From: an uncultured bacterium
GTDB lineage: Bacteria; Verrucomicrobiota; Kiritimatiellia; PWTM01
Reading direction: 5' to 3'
Assembly: GCA_937139365.1 (NCBI GenBank)
Contig: CAKZPT010000043.1
Span: forward strand, 1 to 64,000
DNA length: 64,000 bases
A model generated the notes under the pieces. The model worked only from the letters and a program-made list of their open reading frames with translations, did not search any database and was not told where the DNA came from. Below, piece by piece: positions 8,206-16,060 of this stretch. Position numbers and translations under genes: made by a program. Numbering within the stretch: the first letter of the stretch is position 1; the number at the start of each line of letters is the position of its first letter.

Positions 8206-9648
8206 ATGGCCGCCCCGCTCCACGCGGGGGGCGAGGTGACGGACATGCCGGAAGTAACCTTGGAAGAAGTGCCGCGGAAGATTCGCGAATTGGTAAACAA
8301 GGCCACGGCAGCGCTCGAGCGCGGGAACACCGACTACGCGATCGACATGCTGATGACTGTGCTCGACACCGAGCCCCGTCTTCTCGAGGCGCGCAAGCTC
8401 CTTCGAACGGCCCAGGTGCGTAGGTTCGCAGCGGCCGGCGGGGGCCAGGTGCGCCATACGATGGCCACCCTCGCCGGACTCGGGGGCATGGCCGCCGCCT
8501 CCGCGATGGTCAAGAGCAAGCCCTTGAAGGCCCTCCAATCCGCCGAGCGCCTCCTGGTCAAGGATCCGTTGAACAAGCCCTTCGTGGACCTCTTTGTCAA
8601 GGCAGCCGTCGCCGCCGACCTCGTCGCAACCGCCCTCCACACGCTCGAGGTCGCCCGCGAGGCCTATCCCAACAACGTCGACTTGCTCCTCCAGCTCGGC
8701 GAGCTCTACAAGCAGGCCGGTATCACGGACAAGGCGCGGGAGTGTTTTGAGCGGCTCCACGCGCTGCGGCCCAACGATCCGAAGGTCCTCAAGGGGCTGA
8801 AGGATGCCCAGGCCATGGACACCATGCAAAAGGGGCGGTGGACCGAGGCCAAATCCTACCGGGACGCACTCAAGAGCCAGGAGGAGGCCCAACGCCTCGA
8901 ACAGGAGGCCCGCGTGGTCAAAACCGCCTCGGACCTCGAGACCCTCATCGCCGATCACCGCCGCAAGATCGCCGCCGAACCGGCCAACATCAATTACCGG
9001 CGGGGGCTGGCGGACCTTCTGGGCCGAGCCGAGCGGTACGACGAGGCGATCGCCGTCCTCCGCGAGGCCGACCAGATCAGCGGCGGTGGCGATCCGCAGA
9101 TCGACCGCGCCATCAGCAATTTCCGTGCGCGGCAGTACGACGCGGCCATCGCACAGAAGCGCGCCGCCGGCGACGAGGCGGGCGCCGCCACGCTGGAGGA
9201 GGAGAAACGCCAGTTTCTCCTCGCCGACGCGGAAGAGCGCGTGCGCCGTTACCCGAACGACCTCCAGTTTAAATACGATCTCGGCGTGCTGCTGTTCGAA
9301 CGCGGCCGGTTCGTCGACGCCATCCAGCAGTTCCAACAGGCCCAGCGCAACCCCCAGCGCCGCATCCGCTCCCTGTACTATCTCGCCCGCTGCTTCGAGG
9401 ATAAGGGACAGTTCGACATTGCCGCCGAGCAGCTCGAAAAGGCGGCCTCCGAGTTGTCCGTGCTGGACAACACTAAGAAAGACATCCTCTACGAGCTGGG
9501 CGTTGTCTATGAGAAGATGGGGCGCCACGAGCGGGCGGTGGAGCTCTTCAAGGAGATTTACGCGGTGGACATCTCCTACCGCGATGTCGCCGAACGGATT
9601 GACCGTTATTATAAGAGCCAGCAGTCCTCCCCCCCCTCCGCCGGCTGA
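8206..9648 (+). CDS. cytoplasmic tetratricopeptide-repeat protein
   Basis: The protein has about 480 residues built from TPR-like helical pairs, for example 'DLLLQLGELYKQAGITDKA', 'INYRRGLADLLGRAERYDEA', 'FKYDLGVLLFERGRFVDA' and 'ILYELGVVYEKMGRHERA'. A central stretch rich in Lys, Glu and Gln resembles coiled coil. There is no signal peptide or membrane segment and no catalytic motif, so it is probably a scaffold. Two starts are possible: ATG 8206, sitting just below a promoter-like pair (leaderless), or ATG 8245, preceded by GAGGTGAC. The second gives 'MPEVTLEEVPRKIRELVNKA', a cleaner N-terminus. The partner proteins are unknown. Similar long TPR proteins are common and poorly characterised in PVC bacteria. 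Confidence 0.75.
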   Translation: MAAPLHAGGEVTDMPEVTLEEVPRKIRELVNKATAALERGNTDYAIDMLMTVLDTEPRLLEARKLLRTAQVRRFAAAGGGQVRHTMATLAGLGGMAAASAMVKSKPLKALQSAERLLVKDPLNKPFVDLFVKAAVAADLVATALHTLEVAREAYPNNVDLLLQLGELYKQAGITDKARECFERLHALRPNDPKVLKGLKDAQAMDTMQKGRWTEAKSYRDALKSQEEAQRLEQEARVVKTASDLETLIADHRRKIAAEPANINYRRGLADLLGRAERYDEAIAVLREADQISGGGDPQIDRAISNFRARQYDAAIAQKRAAGDEAGAATLEEEKRQFLLADAEERVRRYPNDLQFKYDLGVLLFERGRFVDAIQQFQQAQRNPQRRIRSLYYLARCFEDKGQFDIAAEQLEKAASELSVLDNTKKDILYELGVVYEKMGRHERAVELFKEIYAVDISYRDVAERIDRYYKSQQSSPPSAG

Positions 9649-9691
9649 ACACGCCCGGTCCGGTGCGTCCGCATACGCCGCCTGCACCGGG

Positions 9692-10618
9692 TTGGCGCTG
9701 CTGGCCGCCCTCGCCATCGCCGCCGGCTGCGGGCCCGGCGCGGAGGGTCCCGCCCGCCGGCCGACGACGCAGGACCGCGACGAATTCTCCGTCGCCACCT
9801 ACAATCTCAAGCACTACTCGCTGGAGGACCGGGACGGCGACGGCCATCGCGCCGAGCCCAAGCCCGAGGCCGAACGCCGGGCCGTCGTCGCTGTCCTGTC
9901 GCGCTGCCGCCCCGACGTGCTGGCGCTGCAGGAGATCGGGGCGGCTGAGGTACTCGAAGAACTTCGCCGGGGCCTCCGCGCCGTTGGCCTCGATTATCCC
10001 CACGTGGCGCAATGCGTGCGGCCGGGCCAGGCCGTCGGCCTGGCTGTGCTCAGCCGCCACCCGATCGTCGCCCGCCGCGTGCTGACCAACGACCAGTACC
10101 GGATCGGGACCACCAACCTACCCGTGCTGCGTGGATTTCTAGACGTCGAGATCGAGCCGCGCCCCTCCTACCGCTTCCGGCTCCTCGTTGCCCATCTAAA
10201 ATCGAAGGTCTACCATCCTCTCGGCCAGACCGAAATGCGGCGCAACGAGGCCCGCCTTCTCGCCCAGCACGCACATCAGATCCTCCGCGAACGGTCGGAC
10301 GCGAACCTCCTTGTCGTGGGCGACCTCAACGACTCGCCCGACTCCGCGCCGCTCCAGCGCCTGCTGGGCGAGGAGGAGCGTCTGCTATTCGATCTGCGGC
10401 CCGCCGACCCGCTCGGCGATGTCTGGACTCATTACAGCGCGACGGTGGACGTCTACAGTCGGATCGACTACGGCCTGGCGAGCGCCGGGATGGTCGCCGA
10501 GTACGTCAGGGATAAGAGCTGCGTGGTGCGGGATCCGGCAACCCTCGTCGCCTCCGACCACCGGCCCCTGCTGCTCGTGTTTCGAGCCTCGGACGCGAAG
10601 CCGGGGCCGCGCCCATGA
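9692..10618 (+). CDS. endonuclease/exonuclease/phosphatase-family hydrolase, probable lipoprotein
   Basis: The EEP fold is clear from 'VATYNLKHY' (metal-ligand Asn), 'VLALQEIG' (metal-ligand Glu), 'VVGDLNDSPDS' (catalytic Asp/Asn), 'RIDYGLAS' and terminal 'ASDHRPLLLVF' (Asp-His pair). A hydrophobic segment ending 'AIAAGC' just before the domain looks like a lipobox, so the product is probably an exported lipoprotein cleaving phosphodiester or phosphomonoester bonds. The start is uncertain: there is no ATG or GTG in this frame after the TPR stop, and TTG 9692 gives a very short signal sequence without basic residues. A run of eight C just upstream (around 9630) could hide an indel. It is coupled to the following HAD gene by ATGA. 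Confidence 0.75.
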   Translation: MALLAALAIAAGCGPGAEGPARRPTTQDRDEFSVATYNLKHYSLEDRDGDGHRAEPKPEAERRAVVAVLSRCRPDVLALQEIGAAEVLEELRRGLRAVGLDYPHVAQCVRPGQAVGLAVLSRHPIVARRVLTNDQYRIGTTNLPVLRGFLDVEIEPRPSYRFRLLVAHLKSKVYHPLGQTEMRRNEARLLAQHAHQILRERSDANLLVVGDLNDSPDSAPLQRLLGEEERLLFDLRPADPLGDVWTHYSATVDVYSRIDYGLASAGMVAEYVRDKSCVVRDPATLVASDHRPLLLVFRASDAKPGPRP

Positions 10619-11403
10619 CCTGCCGAAATTCGCCGGCGATCCGCGCGGCCGTGTTCGATTTCGACGGGACCTTGTTCGACACCCGCGAGGCGATCGTCCA
10701 CTCGTTCCAGGCCGCCCTCGCCGAACGCGGCCATGCACCGGTGGCGCGCGAGGCCATCCTACGTCGCATCGGTCGTCCGTTGTTCGAGATGTTTCTCCGA
10801 TTGGTCCCCGGCGTGGCCGGCCCCGAGGTCGAACAGCTCATTGAGGCCTATCGGCGGGCGTTCGCGCCCGTTGCCGTTGCGCTCTCACGCCCCATCGAGG
10901 GACTGGACCGTTGCGTCTGCGATCTGAAAGCGGCGGGGGTGCGGCTCGCCATCGTCACCCACCGCCTGAGCGACGGCGCCCGTCTGATCCTCGACGGCTT
11001 CCGCCTCGGCTCGGCGTTCGACGCGGTGTTCGGCTTGGAACATCTGGAGCGGCTCAAGCCCGATCCGACGCCCATCCGGCAGGCCCTCGGCGCAGTCGGC
11101 ATTCCGCCGGCCCAGGCCGTCGTCGTCGGCGACACTCCGGACGACATGCGCGCCGGCCGCGCAGCCGGGACCTGGACGGTGGGAATCGCGGCCCGCCCCC
11201 GTCGCCGACGCCTGCTGCTGGACGCCGGGGCGCACCGCACCGCGCGCACCCTCGTTTCCGTGAGCCGATGGGTTGTACCAGCCCGATCAAGGCACCTGAG
11301 TGCCCTCCGGAGGGCCCCCGCGGGCCGTCAGTCCTGTCGCGACGTGACGATGTCGTCGGCCGTGTTGAAAATGCCGTCCGGTCCGGCCGACCGGAGTTCG
11401 TAG
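10615..11403 (+). CDS. HAD-family phosphatase, phosphoglycolate phosphatase-like, with run-on C-terminus
   Basis: All four HAD motifs are present: 'VFDFDGTLFDTREA' (I), 'AIVTHR' (II), 'RLKPDPTPI' (III) and 'VVVGDTPDDMRAGRAAG' (IV). These match Gph/PpaX-type phosphatases that hydrolyse phosphoglycolate or pyrophosphate. The cap domain and spacing are normal up to about residue 225 ('GAHRTARTLVSVSRWV'), where relatives end. Here the frame continues about 35 residues into the convergent pseudopilin gene, overlapping it by 76 bases, so the natural stop seems to have been lost or shifted. It starts at ATG 10615 overlapping the upstream stop (ATGA). The substrate is not assigned; the run-on tail may not be functional. 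Confidence 0.78.
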   Translation: MTCRNSPAIRAAVFDFDGTLFDTREAIVHSFQAALAERGHAPVAREAILRRIGRPLFEMFLRLVPGVAGPEVEQLIEAYRRAFAPVAVALSRPIEGLDRCVCDLKAAGVRLAIVTHRLSDGARLILDGFRLGSAFDAVFGLEHLERLKPDPTPIRQALGAVGIPPAQAVVVGDTPDDMRAGRAAGTWTVGIAARPRRRRLLLDAGAHRTARTLVSVSRWVVPARSRHLSALRRAPAGRQSCRDVTMSSAVLKMPSGPADRSS

Positions 11404-11753
11404 GCGTCCTCCCGCTCACGCTCGGCGCCGGTAATGTGGTGGAACCCCTTGAGGCGGCTGTAGCGGTTGGTGTTTCCCCACGGGTCCACCATCGTGATTC
11501 CCGGCACGTAGTTGGTCAGGACTTGCCACACGCTGTGATGGGTGATGTTGCTCGGATACTTCGTGTAATCCATCACGTAGCGGTTCAGCGCAGTCTGAAT
11601 CTTCGCCAGCTCGGCCCGCGCCCGATTGCGGTCCGCCTGCCGGCTGGCGAGGCCCGCCCCCGCCATCACCAGACCGACCAGGGCTGCGATGATCCCGATC
11701 ACGGCCATCAGCTCGATCAGCGTGAATCCGTCGCGTCCGGTCGCTTTCTTCAT
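11328..11753 (-). CDS. type II secretion GspG-like pseudopilin
   Basis: The prepilin signature 'MKKATGRDGFTLIELMAVIG' gives a short basic leader, cleavage after Gly, N-methyl-Phe at +1 and Glu at +5, followed by a long hydrophobic helix. The C-terminus 'YELRSAGPDG' plus 'NTADDI' is the calcium-binding loop of major pseudopilin GspG. It has 141 residues, the normal size. The start at ATG 11753 is preceded by GGTGGTGACG. The open frame could extend to 11798, but that would put 15 unusual residues before the leader. No other type II secretion genes are in the window; this orphan copy sits beside two membrane paralogues and a lipoprotein sharing its C-terminal loop, as if they form one envelope module. 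Confidence 0.88.
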   Translation of the reverse strand: MKKATGRDGFTLIELMAVIGIIAALVGLVMAGAGLASRQADRNRARAELAKIQTALNRYVMDYTKYPSNITHHSVWQVLTNYVPGITMVDPWGNTNRYSRLKGFHHITGAEREREDAYELRSAGPDGIFNTADDIVTSRQD

Positions 11754-11799
11754 CGTCACCACCTTTCCAGCCTCATCATCCGCCTTATGGACTCCCACA

Positions 11800-12345
11800 T
11801 CAAGCCTCGGAGGGAGCGGCGGCCAACTCCAGCCGCCGCCGTAGCTTCGCCGCCAGCCAGTGGAGCTCCGGCTCCGTCAACTGAGAGAGGCATCCGACCG
11901 TTCGGCCGTCCTGCACGGCGAACAGCAGCTCCATCAACGGGCGATTGTGGACGGTAACGCCCGTCGGCCCCACGGAGACGCCGACGATGTCATTCCGGGC
12001 CAACCTTTGCTCCCGCGTACCGAAGGGACTAATGTCCCGGATTCCGACCGTCTGTGGCGTGATGGCCAGCATCGTGCGCCGCCGGCCCATGTGGACCGAG
12101 ACCGCCAGCGTCGCCAACCCCACCAGCGTGAACGCCGCCGCAAACAGCCCCAACAGCCAGCGGTCCCGTTCCCTCCCGATACGTCCCCCTGCCAGGGTCA
12201 CACCGACGATCACACCGCAGATCACGAGCCATGCGACCGAGAAAACGATCAGCCCCTTACTGCCACGCAGGAGCCCTGCCGGCGGCACGGAGATGGCCAG
12301 TCCCCCCTCCATCTCGCGCAGCGCCACTCTCGTGCCCGGCGGCAT
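11800..12345 (-). CDS. two-TM membrane protein with a PH-like C-terminal domain (paralogue of the adjacent gene)
   Basis: I do not recognise a named family. The protein (about 181 residues from ATG 12345) has an N-terminal β-rich stretch ('LREMEGGLAISVPP'), two membrane helices ('GLIVFSVAWLVICGVIVGV' and 'LLGLFAAAFTLVGLATLAV'), and a cytoplasmic-type domain ('TMLAITPQTVGIRDISPFG', 'RNDIVGVSVG', 'GCLSQLTEPELHWLAAKLRR') reminiscent of bacterial PH or YdbT-like domains, which often end with a helix of this kind. Its layout mirrors that of the gene immediately upstream, so the two look like a tandem duplication. The start is uncertain because the frame is open to 12504 and no clear ribosome-binding site precedes 12345. 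Confidence 0.55.
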   Translation of the reverse strand: MPPGTRVALREMEGGLAISVPPAGLLRGSKGLIVFSVAWLVICGVIVGVTLAGGRIGRERDRWLLGLFAAAFTLVGLATLAVSVHMGRRRTMLAITPQTVGIRDISPFGTREQRLARNDIVGVSVGPTGVTVHNRPLMELLFAVQDGRTVGCLSQLTEPELHWLAAKLRRRLELAAAPSEA

Positions 12346-12429
12346 CGGTGGAGCCGACCGCTCGACGCCCGAGGCCAATTCTTCAGCGTGGAAGGCCCCT
12401 CCCCGACCTGCAGCGACTTGCCCATCGTC

Positions 12430-13003
12430 GCCGCCAGTGCACGCCCCACCGCCCACACGGTGTCCGGCGGATAGAAAGTGACGATCCATAGCGGCTGGCG
12501 ACACCCGTCCCCCGCCGCGCAGAGAAATGGCCCTCTCACACCGCCGATCGCCGGCGACGGCGGCGGGACGGGCAGCGCGATTGCGACGTGGGAAACGCCG
12601 TCACCGGCTGCCGCCGTTTCAACCGCACCGGGCCCAGTCGTTCGACGACGGTGAGAATCCCACCGCCGACCGCAATTGTCGTCGCCGACCTTCCGGTGGC
12701 GGCCGCCCAGCCGGCGATCACCATCCCACCGCAGGCCGCCAGGCCGATGCCTCCTGCGCACGCCATCGCGAGCGGGATCCACTTGGCGGAAAATGCCAGC
12801 CCCGCTCCCATCCTCAGGGCCAAGGCCACCCAAAGGCACAGAAACAGCCCGCCCACCATGCCGGCCAGCGACACGGCCCACGCCAGTCGCACGGGCGGGC
12901 GGGGCGGCAGGTCCATTTTCAAGCCGTCGAACTTCGGCGAGATCAGGATGCCCTGGCGACGAAGCTCCGCCTCGTTCGGCACCCGAACGATCTCCGCGCC
13001 CAT
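12430..13003 (-). pseudogene. two-TM PH-like membrane protein paralogue, frameshifted in its C-terminal half
   Basis: The start is excellent: GGAGGT lies 7 bases before ATG 13003. The first part ('MGAEIVRVPNEAELRRQGIL', two membrane helices around 'SLAGMVGGLFLCLWVALAL' and 'MACAGGIGLAACGGMVIAG', then 'ATTIAVGGGILTVVERLGPV') parallels the paralogue at 11800-12345. From about 12600 this frame becomes Arg-rich and stops at 12536, while a second frame continues with 'VSHVAIALPVPPPSPAIGG', 'AGDGCRQPLWIVTFYPPD' and 'AVGRALAATMG', the segment matching the end of the paralogue. I infer one frameshift between 12580 and 12620; the 3' boundary at about 12430 is approximate. It sits 3 bases after the lipoprotein gene stop. 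Confidence 0.5.
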
Positions 13004-13006
13004 TCT

Positions 13007-13357
13007 CTACCTCCGGCCGCCGCCCCGGCGAACCGCGATGTCATCGGGCGTGCCCGGCTTCCCGTCCGGACCCGCCGACACAAGTTCGTACTCGGCCGGA
13101 GATGCCCGCCGATACGCCAGCGCCCGTTCCCAGCGGTCCGTCCATGACGCCTGCGCGTCGTAGGCACGTAGCTTCGCCTGGACGTTGGTGTCGTCCAGCG
13201 TCGAAGGATACTCGGAGAACTCGAGGCAGTACATGTCCAGCGCCGCCGCAAGCCTGCGCAGGTCGCCGGCGGCCTCCCCGCGCGGGGTTTTTCCGCATCC
13301 GGCCCCTACGCAGAGCGCCACGATCCCTGCTGTGGCCAGCCATCGCATCGCGCTCAT
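13007..13357 (-). CDS. lipoprotein with a GspG-type C-terminal calcium-loop domain
   Basis: The 116-residue product begins 'MSAMRWLATAGIVALCVG', ending in a lipobox before the Cys of 'GAGCGK', so it should be lipid-anchored. The mature part ('DLRRLAAALDMYCLEFSEYP', 'AYDAQASWTDRWERALAY') resembles the helical and β-sheet core of GspG, and the end 'YELVSAGPDGKPGTPDDI' repeats almost exactly the calcium-binding loop of the pseudopilin gene at 11328-11753. It lacks the hydrophobic prepilin helix and Glu+5. It thus appears to be a pseudopilin globular head moved onto a lipoprotein anchor. The start at 13357 is chosen for the lipobox distance; 13390 is also possible. It is the first gene of this reverse-strand group. 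Confidence 0.65.
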   Translation of the reverse strand: MSAMRWLATAGIVALCVGAGCGKTPRGEAAGDLRRLAAALDMYCLEFSEYPSTLDDTNVQAKLRAYDAQASWTDRWERALAYRRASPAEYELVSAGPDGKPGTPDDIAVRRGGGRR

Positions 13358-13429
13358 GTCTGCCGCCTTTTCCCCTCCCGTGGCGCTCATAATGAGCCAC
13401 CGTCTCCAAGGCGACAAGCCCCGCAGCGG

Positions 13430-13458
13430 TTGACCCCGTCGCGGCCCCTCCCTACCCT
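13430..13458 (+). promoter_or_regulatory. candidate promoter before the HAD gene
   Basis: TTGACC (13430-13435) and TACCCT (13453-13458) are spaced by 17 bases, with the -10 ending 7 bases before ATG 13466. The gene has no Shine-Dalgarno sequence, consistent with a leaderless transcript. Confidence 0.4.
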
Positions 13459-13465
13459 GCGAGCC

Positions 13466-14149
13466 ATGATCGGGATCGCACTCGGCCGCGAACTCGCCCG
13501 GATCGCGGCCGCGCTGTTCGACATGGACGGGGTGTTGTGCGACTCGGAGCCCTTCATCTGCGAAGCCGCCCGGCGCATGTTCCGGGAGCGGCATGGCGTC
13601 GAGGTGGCGCCGGAGGAGTTCCTCCCGTTCGTCGGGGCCGGCGAGGACCGCTATCTCGGCGGTGTTGCCGAACGACGGAGCATCGCCCTTCGCCTGCCCG
13701 TCGACAAGGACCGTACCTACGCAATTTACCTCGACCTCATCCGCGGCCGGCTGCGCCCGCTGCCCGGCGCCGTGGAATTCGTCCGCCGCTGCCGTGCCCT
13801 AGGCCTTCCGACGGCAGTGGCGACCAGCGCCGACCGCGTCAAGCTCGCCGGCAATCTGCGGGAGATCGGACTGGCGGATGGCGACTTCGACGCGGTCATC
13901 ACTGGAGACGACATTCGTCGGAAGAAGCCGGATCCGGAGATTTTTCTCGCGGCGGCGGCGGCCGTGGGCGTCCTGCCCGCCGCGTCGCTCGTCGTGGAGG
14001 ATGCCCCCAACGGCGTTCGCGCCGCCCGAGCCGCCGGCGCCTGGTGTCTGGGCGTCGCGTCGGGATTTCCTGCCGCAGATCTGACCGCCGCCGGGGCGCA
14101 TGCGGTCGTCCCCGACCTAGCCGCCGCGCAGTCGATGCTGCCCCAGTAG
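13466..14149 (+). CDS. HAD-family phosphatase, beta-phosphoglucomutase-like
   Basis: Motif I 'ALFDMDGVLCDSEP' with the DMDGV(L/I) signature, motif II 'AVATSADR', motif III 'IRRKKPDPEIF', and motif IV 'LVVEDAPNGVRAARAAG' place it in the β-phosphoglucomutase/2-deoxyglucose-6-phosphate phosphatase branch with an α-helical cap. It has 227 residues. 'VEDAPNG' is typical of sugar-phosphate mutases and phosphatases rather than dehalogenases. It stands alone between divergent and convergent neighbours, with a possible leaderless promoter of its own. The start is ATG 13466; the frame is open a further 36 bases upstream, but those residues have no family match. Confidence 0.82.
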   Translation: MIGIALGRELARIAAALFDMDGVLCDSEPFICEAARRMFRERHGVEVAPEEFLPFVGAGEDRYLGGVAERRSIALRLPVDKDRTYAIYLDLIRGRLRPLPGAVEFVRRCRALGLPTAVATSADRVKLAGNLREIGLADGDFDAVITGDDIRRKKPDPEIFLAAAAAVGVLPAASLVVEDAPNGVRAARAAGAWCLGVASGFPAADLTAAGAHAVVPDLAAAQSMLPQ

Positions 14150-14183
14150 GGCGGCGGAACGGCCCTGTGGTCCGGAGCCGCGG

Positions 14184-14807
14184 CTACGCGCCCGTCTGGA
14201 AGGGAAACCAGACAAAGACGGCGAGGTCCCACAGCGTGTGGCTGACGGCATTGGTCCACAGGGATCCCCGCTGAAGATAGAGTCCGCCCCAGAACGCCCC
14301 TCCCACCAGCGCCGCCAGCACAAGGACCGGGTTTCCGGAGCCCGCATGCACACCTGCGTAGAGCGCAGTTGCGGCCGCCCATCCCGCCCTCGGCCCCCCC
14401 CACGCCGCGAGGCGCCGCTGGGCGAAACCGCGCCAGATCACTTCCTCGGCCGGACCGATCACCAGCGTCAGCAACGCGGTGATTCGGCCCTCCGGCACGC
14501 CCTCCTTGAGCGCGTACACCTCGTCGATCCGGCCGCCCGCCGACGGCCCCATCCCCCGAAGGACGGCGTTGCCCGCGGCGAACACCGCGTAGAGGGCGGC
14601 GGCCGATGCCAGCCCCTCCAGCGCCTTGCGGAGGGGGGCGTTGCGGAGGTCGCGGCCGATCGCCCGCCTTAGGTCCGCGTCGGCGGCCAGCGCGGCGGCG
14701 CTCCACAGCACCCCGTTCGCGGCCATCCACCACCAGAAGCGGTCCGGAACCTGCACCCCAAATGCGAACAGCGCCGCGAACGCCGTGACGATCGCGGCCA
14801 GCACCAT
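14184..14807 (-). CDS. CPBP-family intramembrane metalloprotease (Abi/CAAX-like)
   Basis: This is an integral membrane protein with about six hydrophobic segments. The three CPBP motifs are present: 'GPAEEVIWRGFAQRRL' (EExxxR), 'ALYAGVHAGSGNPVL' (His after a helix) and 'NAVSHTLWDLAVF' (HxxxD). The family, related to Rce1, cleaves or processes membrane-associated peptides or prenylated proteins; the bacterial substrates are mostly unknown. It has 207 residues. The start at ATG 14807 is preceded by GGAGG at the right distance. It is the last gene of the reverse-strand E1-E2-E3-decarboxylase unit, 35 bases after the decarboxylase stop, so it probably shares that transcript. Confidence 0.85.
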   Translation of the reverse strand: MVLAAIVTAFAALFAFGVQVPDRFWWWMAANGVLWSAAALAADADLRRAIGRDLRNAPLRKALEGLASAAALYAVFAAGNAVLRGMGPSAGGRIDEVYALKEGVPEGRITALLTLVIGPAEEVIWRGFAQRRLAAWGGPRAGWAAATALYAGVHAGSGNPVLVLAALVGGAFWGGLYLQRGSLWTNAVSHTLWDLAVFVWFPFQTGA

Positions 14808-14842
14808 CGGATGCCTCCGGTTCACTGGGCCGAGGCCGGGGG

Positions 14843-15988
14843 TCACGACTCGTCCGCGTGGAGGTGCACCACGCGCGCGGGCGGAAAACCGTTGAACCAC
14901 GTGGACGATGCGTGGCTGTACGCCCCGATGTTCTCCGCGTAGACGAGGTCCCCTAGCTCGAGGTCCGGCAGCTCCTCCGCCAACGAAATCGTGTCCAGCG
15001 CGTCGCACGTCGGCCCGAATACCGCCGACAGGGCGGTGGGACCGCGCCGGAAGGCCCGGACGGGATATTTCATGTGGTCGAAGACGATCCCGGAAAAGGT
15101 GTGGTAGACGCCGTCGTTGATGTAGTAGCACGGCCGGCCATCGCGCACGGCCTTGCCGATGACCTCGGCCACAAGGGTGCAGGCCGTCGCGACGAGGTAC
15201 CGCCCCGGCTCGGCCAGCACGCAGATGTCCTTCGGAAAGAGGCGCGGGATCTCGGTGCGCAGCAGCCGGCCCAGTTCGCGGAGAGGGCGGACGTTGGCGT
15301 CGTAGGGGGCGGGAAAGCCGCCGCCGATGTCGAGTTGGATCATCTTTTTGAACCCGCGCATCCGCGCCTCCTTCAGCACGGCGGCCGCCAGGCTCAGGGC
15401 CTGGACGTAGTTCTGGAAATTCGTCGTCTGGCTGCCGACGTGGAAGGACAGGCCCTCGACCGTCAAACCCGCGTCGTGCGCGGCCTGGATTAGGTCCACC
15501 GCCTCGCCCGGCTCGCAGCCGAACTTGGACGACAGCTCCACCATCGCGCCAGTGTTCGGCACGCGCAGGCGGAGCATGAGGCCGGCGTGGGGCGCATGGC
15601 GGGCGATCTTGCCGATTTCCGCGTAGTTATCGTAGACGACGAGAGGCCGGTAGGGGTCCAGGGCCTCCAGGGTGGCCCGGTCCTTGATCGGGTTAGCGTA
15701 GATGATCTTGTCCCAGATGAGGTCCTGCCGTTCCTTCTCCGGCAGTTCGCGCATGTTCTCGTAGACAAGCTGGAATTCGGCCAGGGAGGCCACATCGAAG
15801 CTCGCCCCGGCCCGGTAAAAGGTCCGCACGACCTCGGGCAGGCTGTTGGCTTTGACGGCGTAGTAGGGCTGTACGTTCGGCAGCCAGCGGCGGAAGTTGG
15901 CGAGGTTGCGTCGCAGCTGGCGGTGATCCACGACGAACAACGGCGTCCCGTGCTGGCGGGCGAGACGGCGCAACCGACGTTTATCCAT
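14843..15988 (-). CDS. PLP-dependent ornithine decarboxylase (alanine racemase-fold, group IV)
   Basis: This enzyme decarboxylates ornithine, or a related diamino acid such as lysine, to putrescine for polyamine synthesis. It carries the PLP-binding Lys in 'YYAVKANSLP', 'LSFHVGSQ', the phosphate-binding 'LDIGGGFPAP', 'EPGRYLVA', and the active-site 'FGPTCDALDTI' with the Cys-Asp pair contributed across the dimer. It has 381 residues and a normal end ('GAYSHASSTWFNGFP'). Diaminopimelate decarboxylases share the fold, but the CDALD motif and shorter length favour ornithine decarboxylase. It lies 72 bases after the E3 stop in the same direction. Agmatine deiminase at 45771 would supply a second polyamine branch. 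Confidence 0.88.
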   Translation of the reverse strand: MDKRRLRRLARQHGTPLFVVDHRQLRRNLANFRRWLPNVQPYYAVKANSLPEVVRTFYRAGASFDVASLAEFQLVYENMRELPEKERQDLIWDKIIYANPIKDRATLEALDPYRPLVVYDNYAEIGKIARHAPHAGLMLRLRVPNTGAMVELSSKFGCEPGEAVDLIQAAHDAGLTVEGLSFHVGSQTTNFQNYVQALSLAAAVLKEARMRGFKKMIQLDIGGGFPAPYDANVRPLRELGRLLRTEIPRLFPKDICVLAEPGRYLVATACTLVAEVIGKAVRDGRPCYYINDGVYHTFSGIVFDHMKYPVRAFRRGPTALSAVFGPTCDALDTISLAEELPDLELGDLVYAENIGAYSHASSTWFNGFPPARVVHLHADES

Positions 15989-16060
15989 GCGCTACTCGTA
16001 GTTTCGCAGCGTTCGGAAATCAAGTCGGGACGCCCGCCGCCGCACGCGCGCCTTTGGGGC

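Noticed and set aside
11296-11325. Palindromes GCCCTCCGGAGGGC and GCCCCCGCGGGC as a bidirectional terminator
   Set aside because: The GC-rich palindromes lie inside the HAD run-on tail and are not followed by a T run on either strand.
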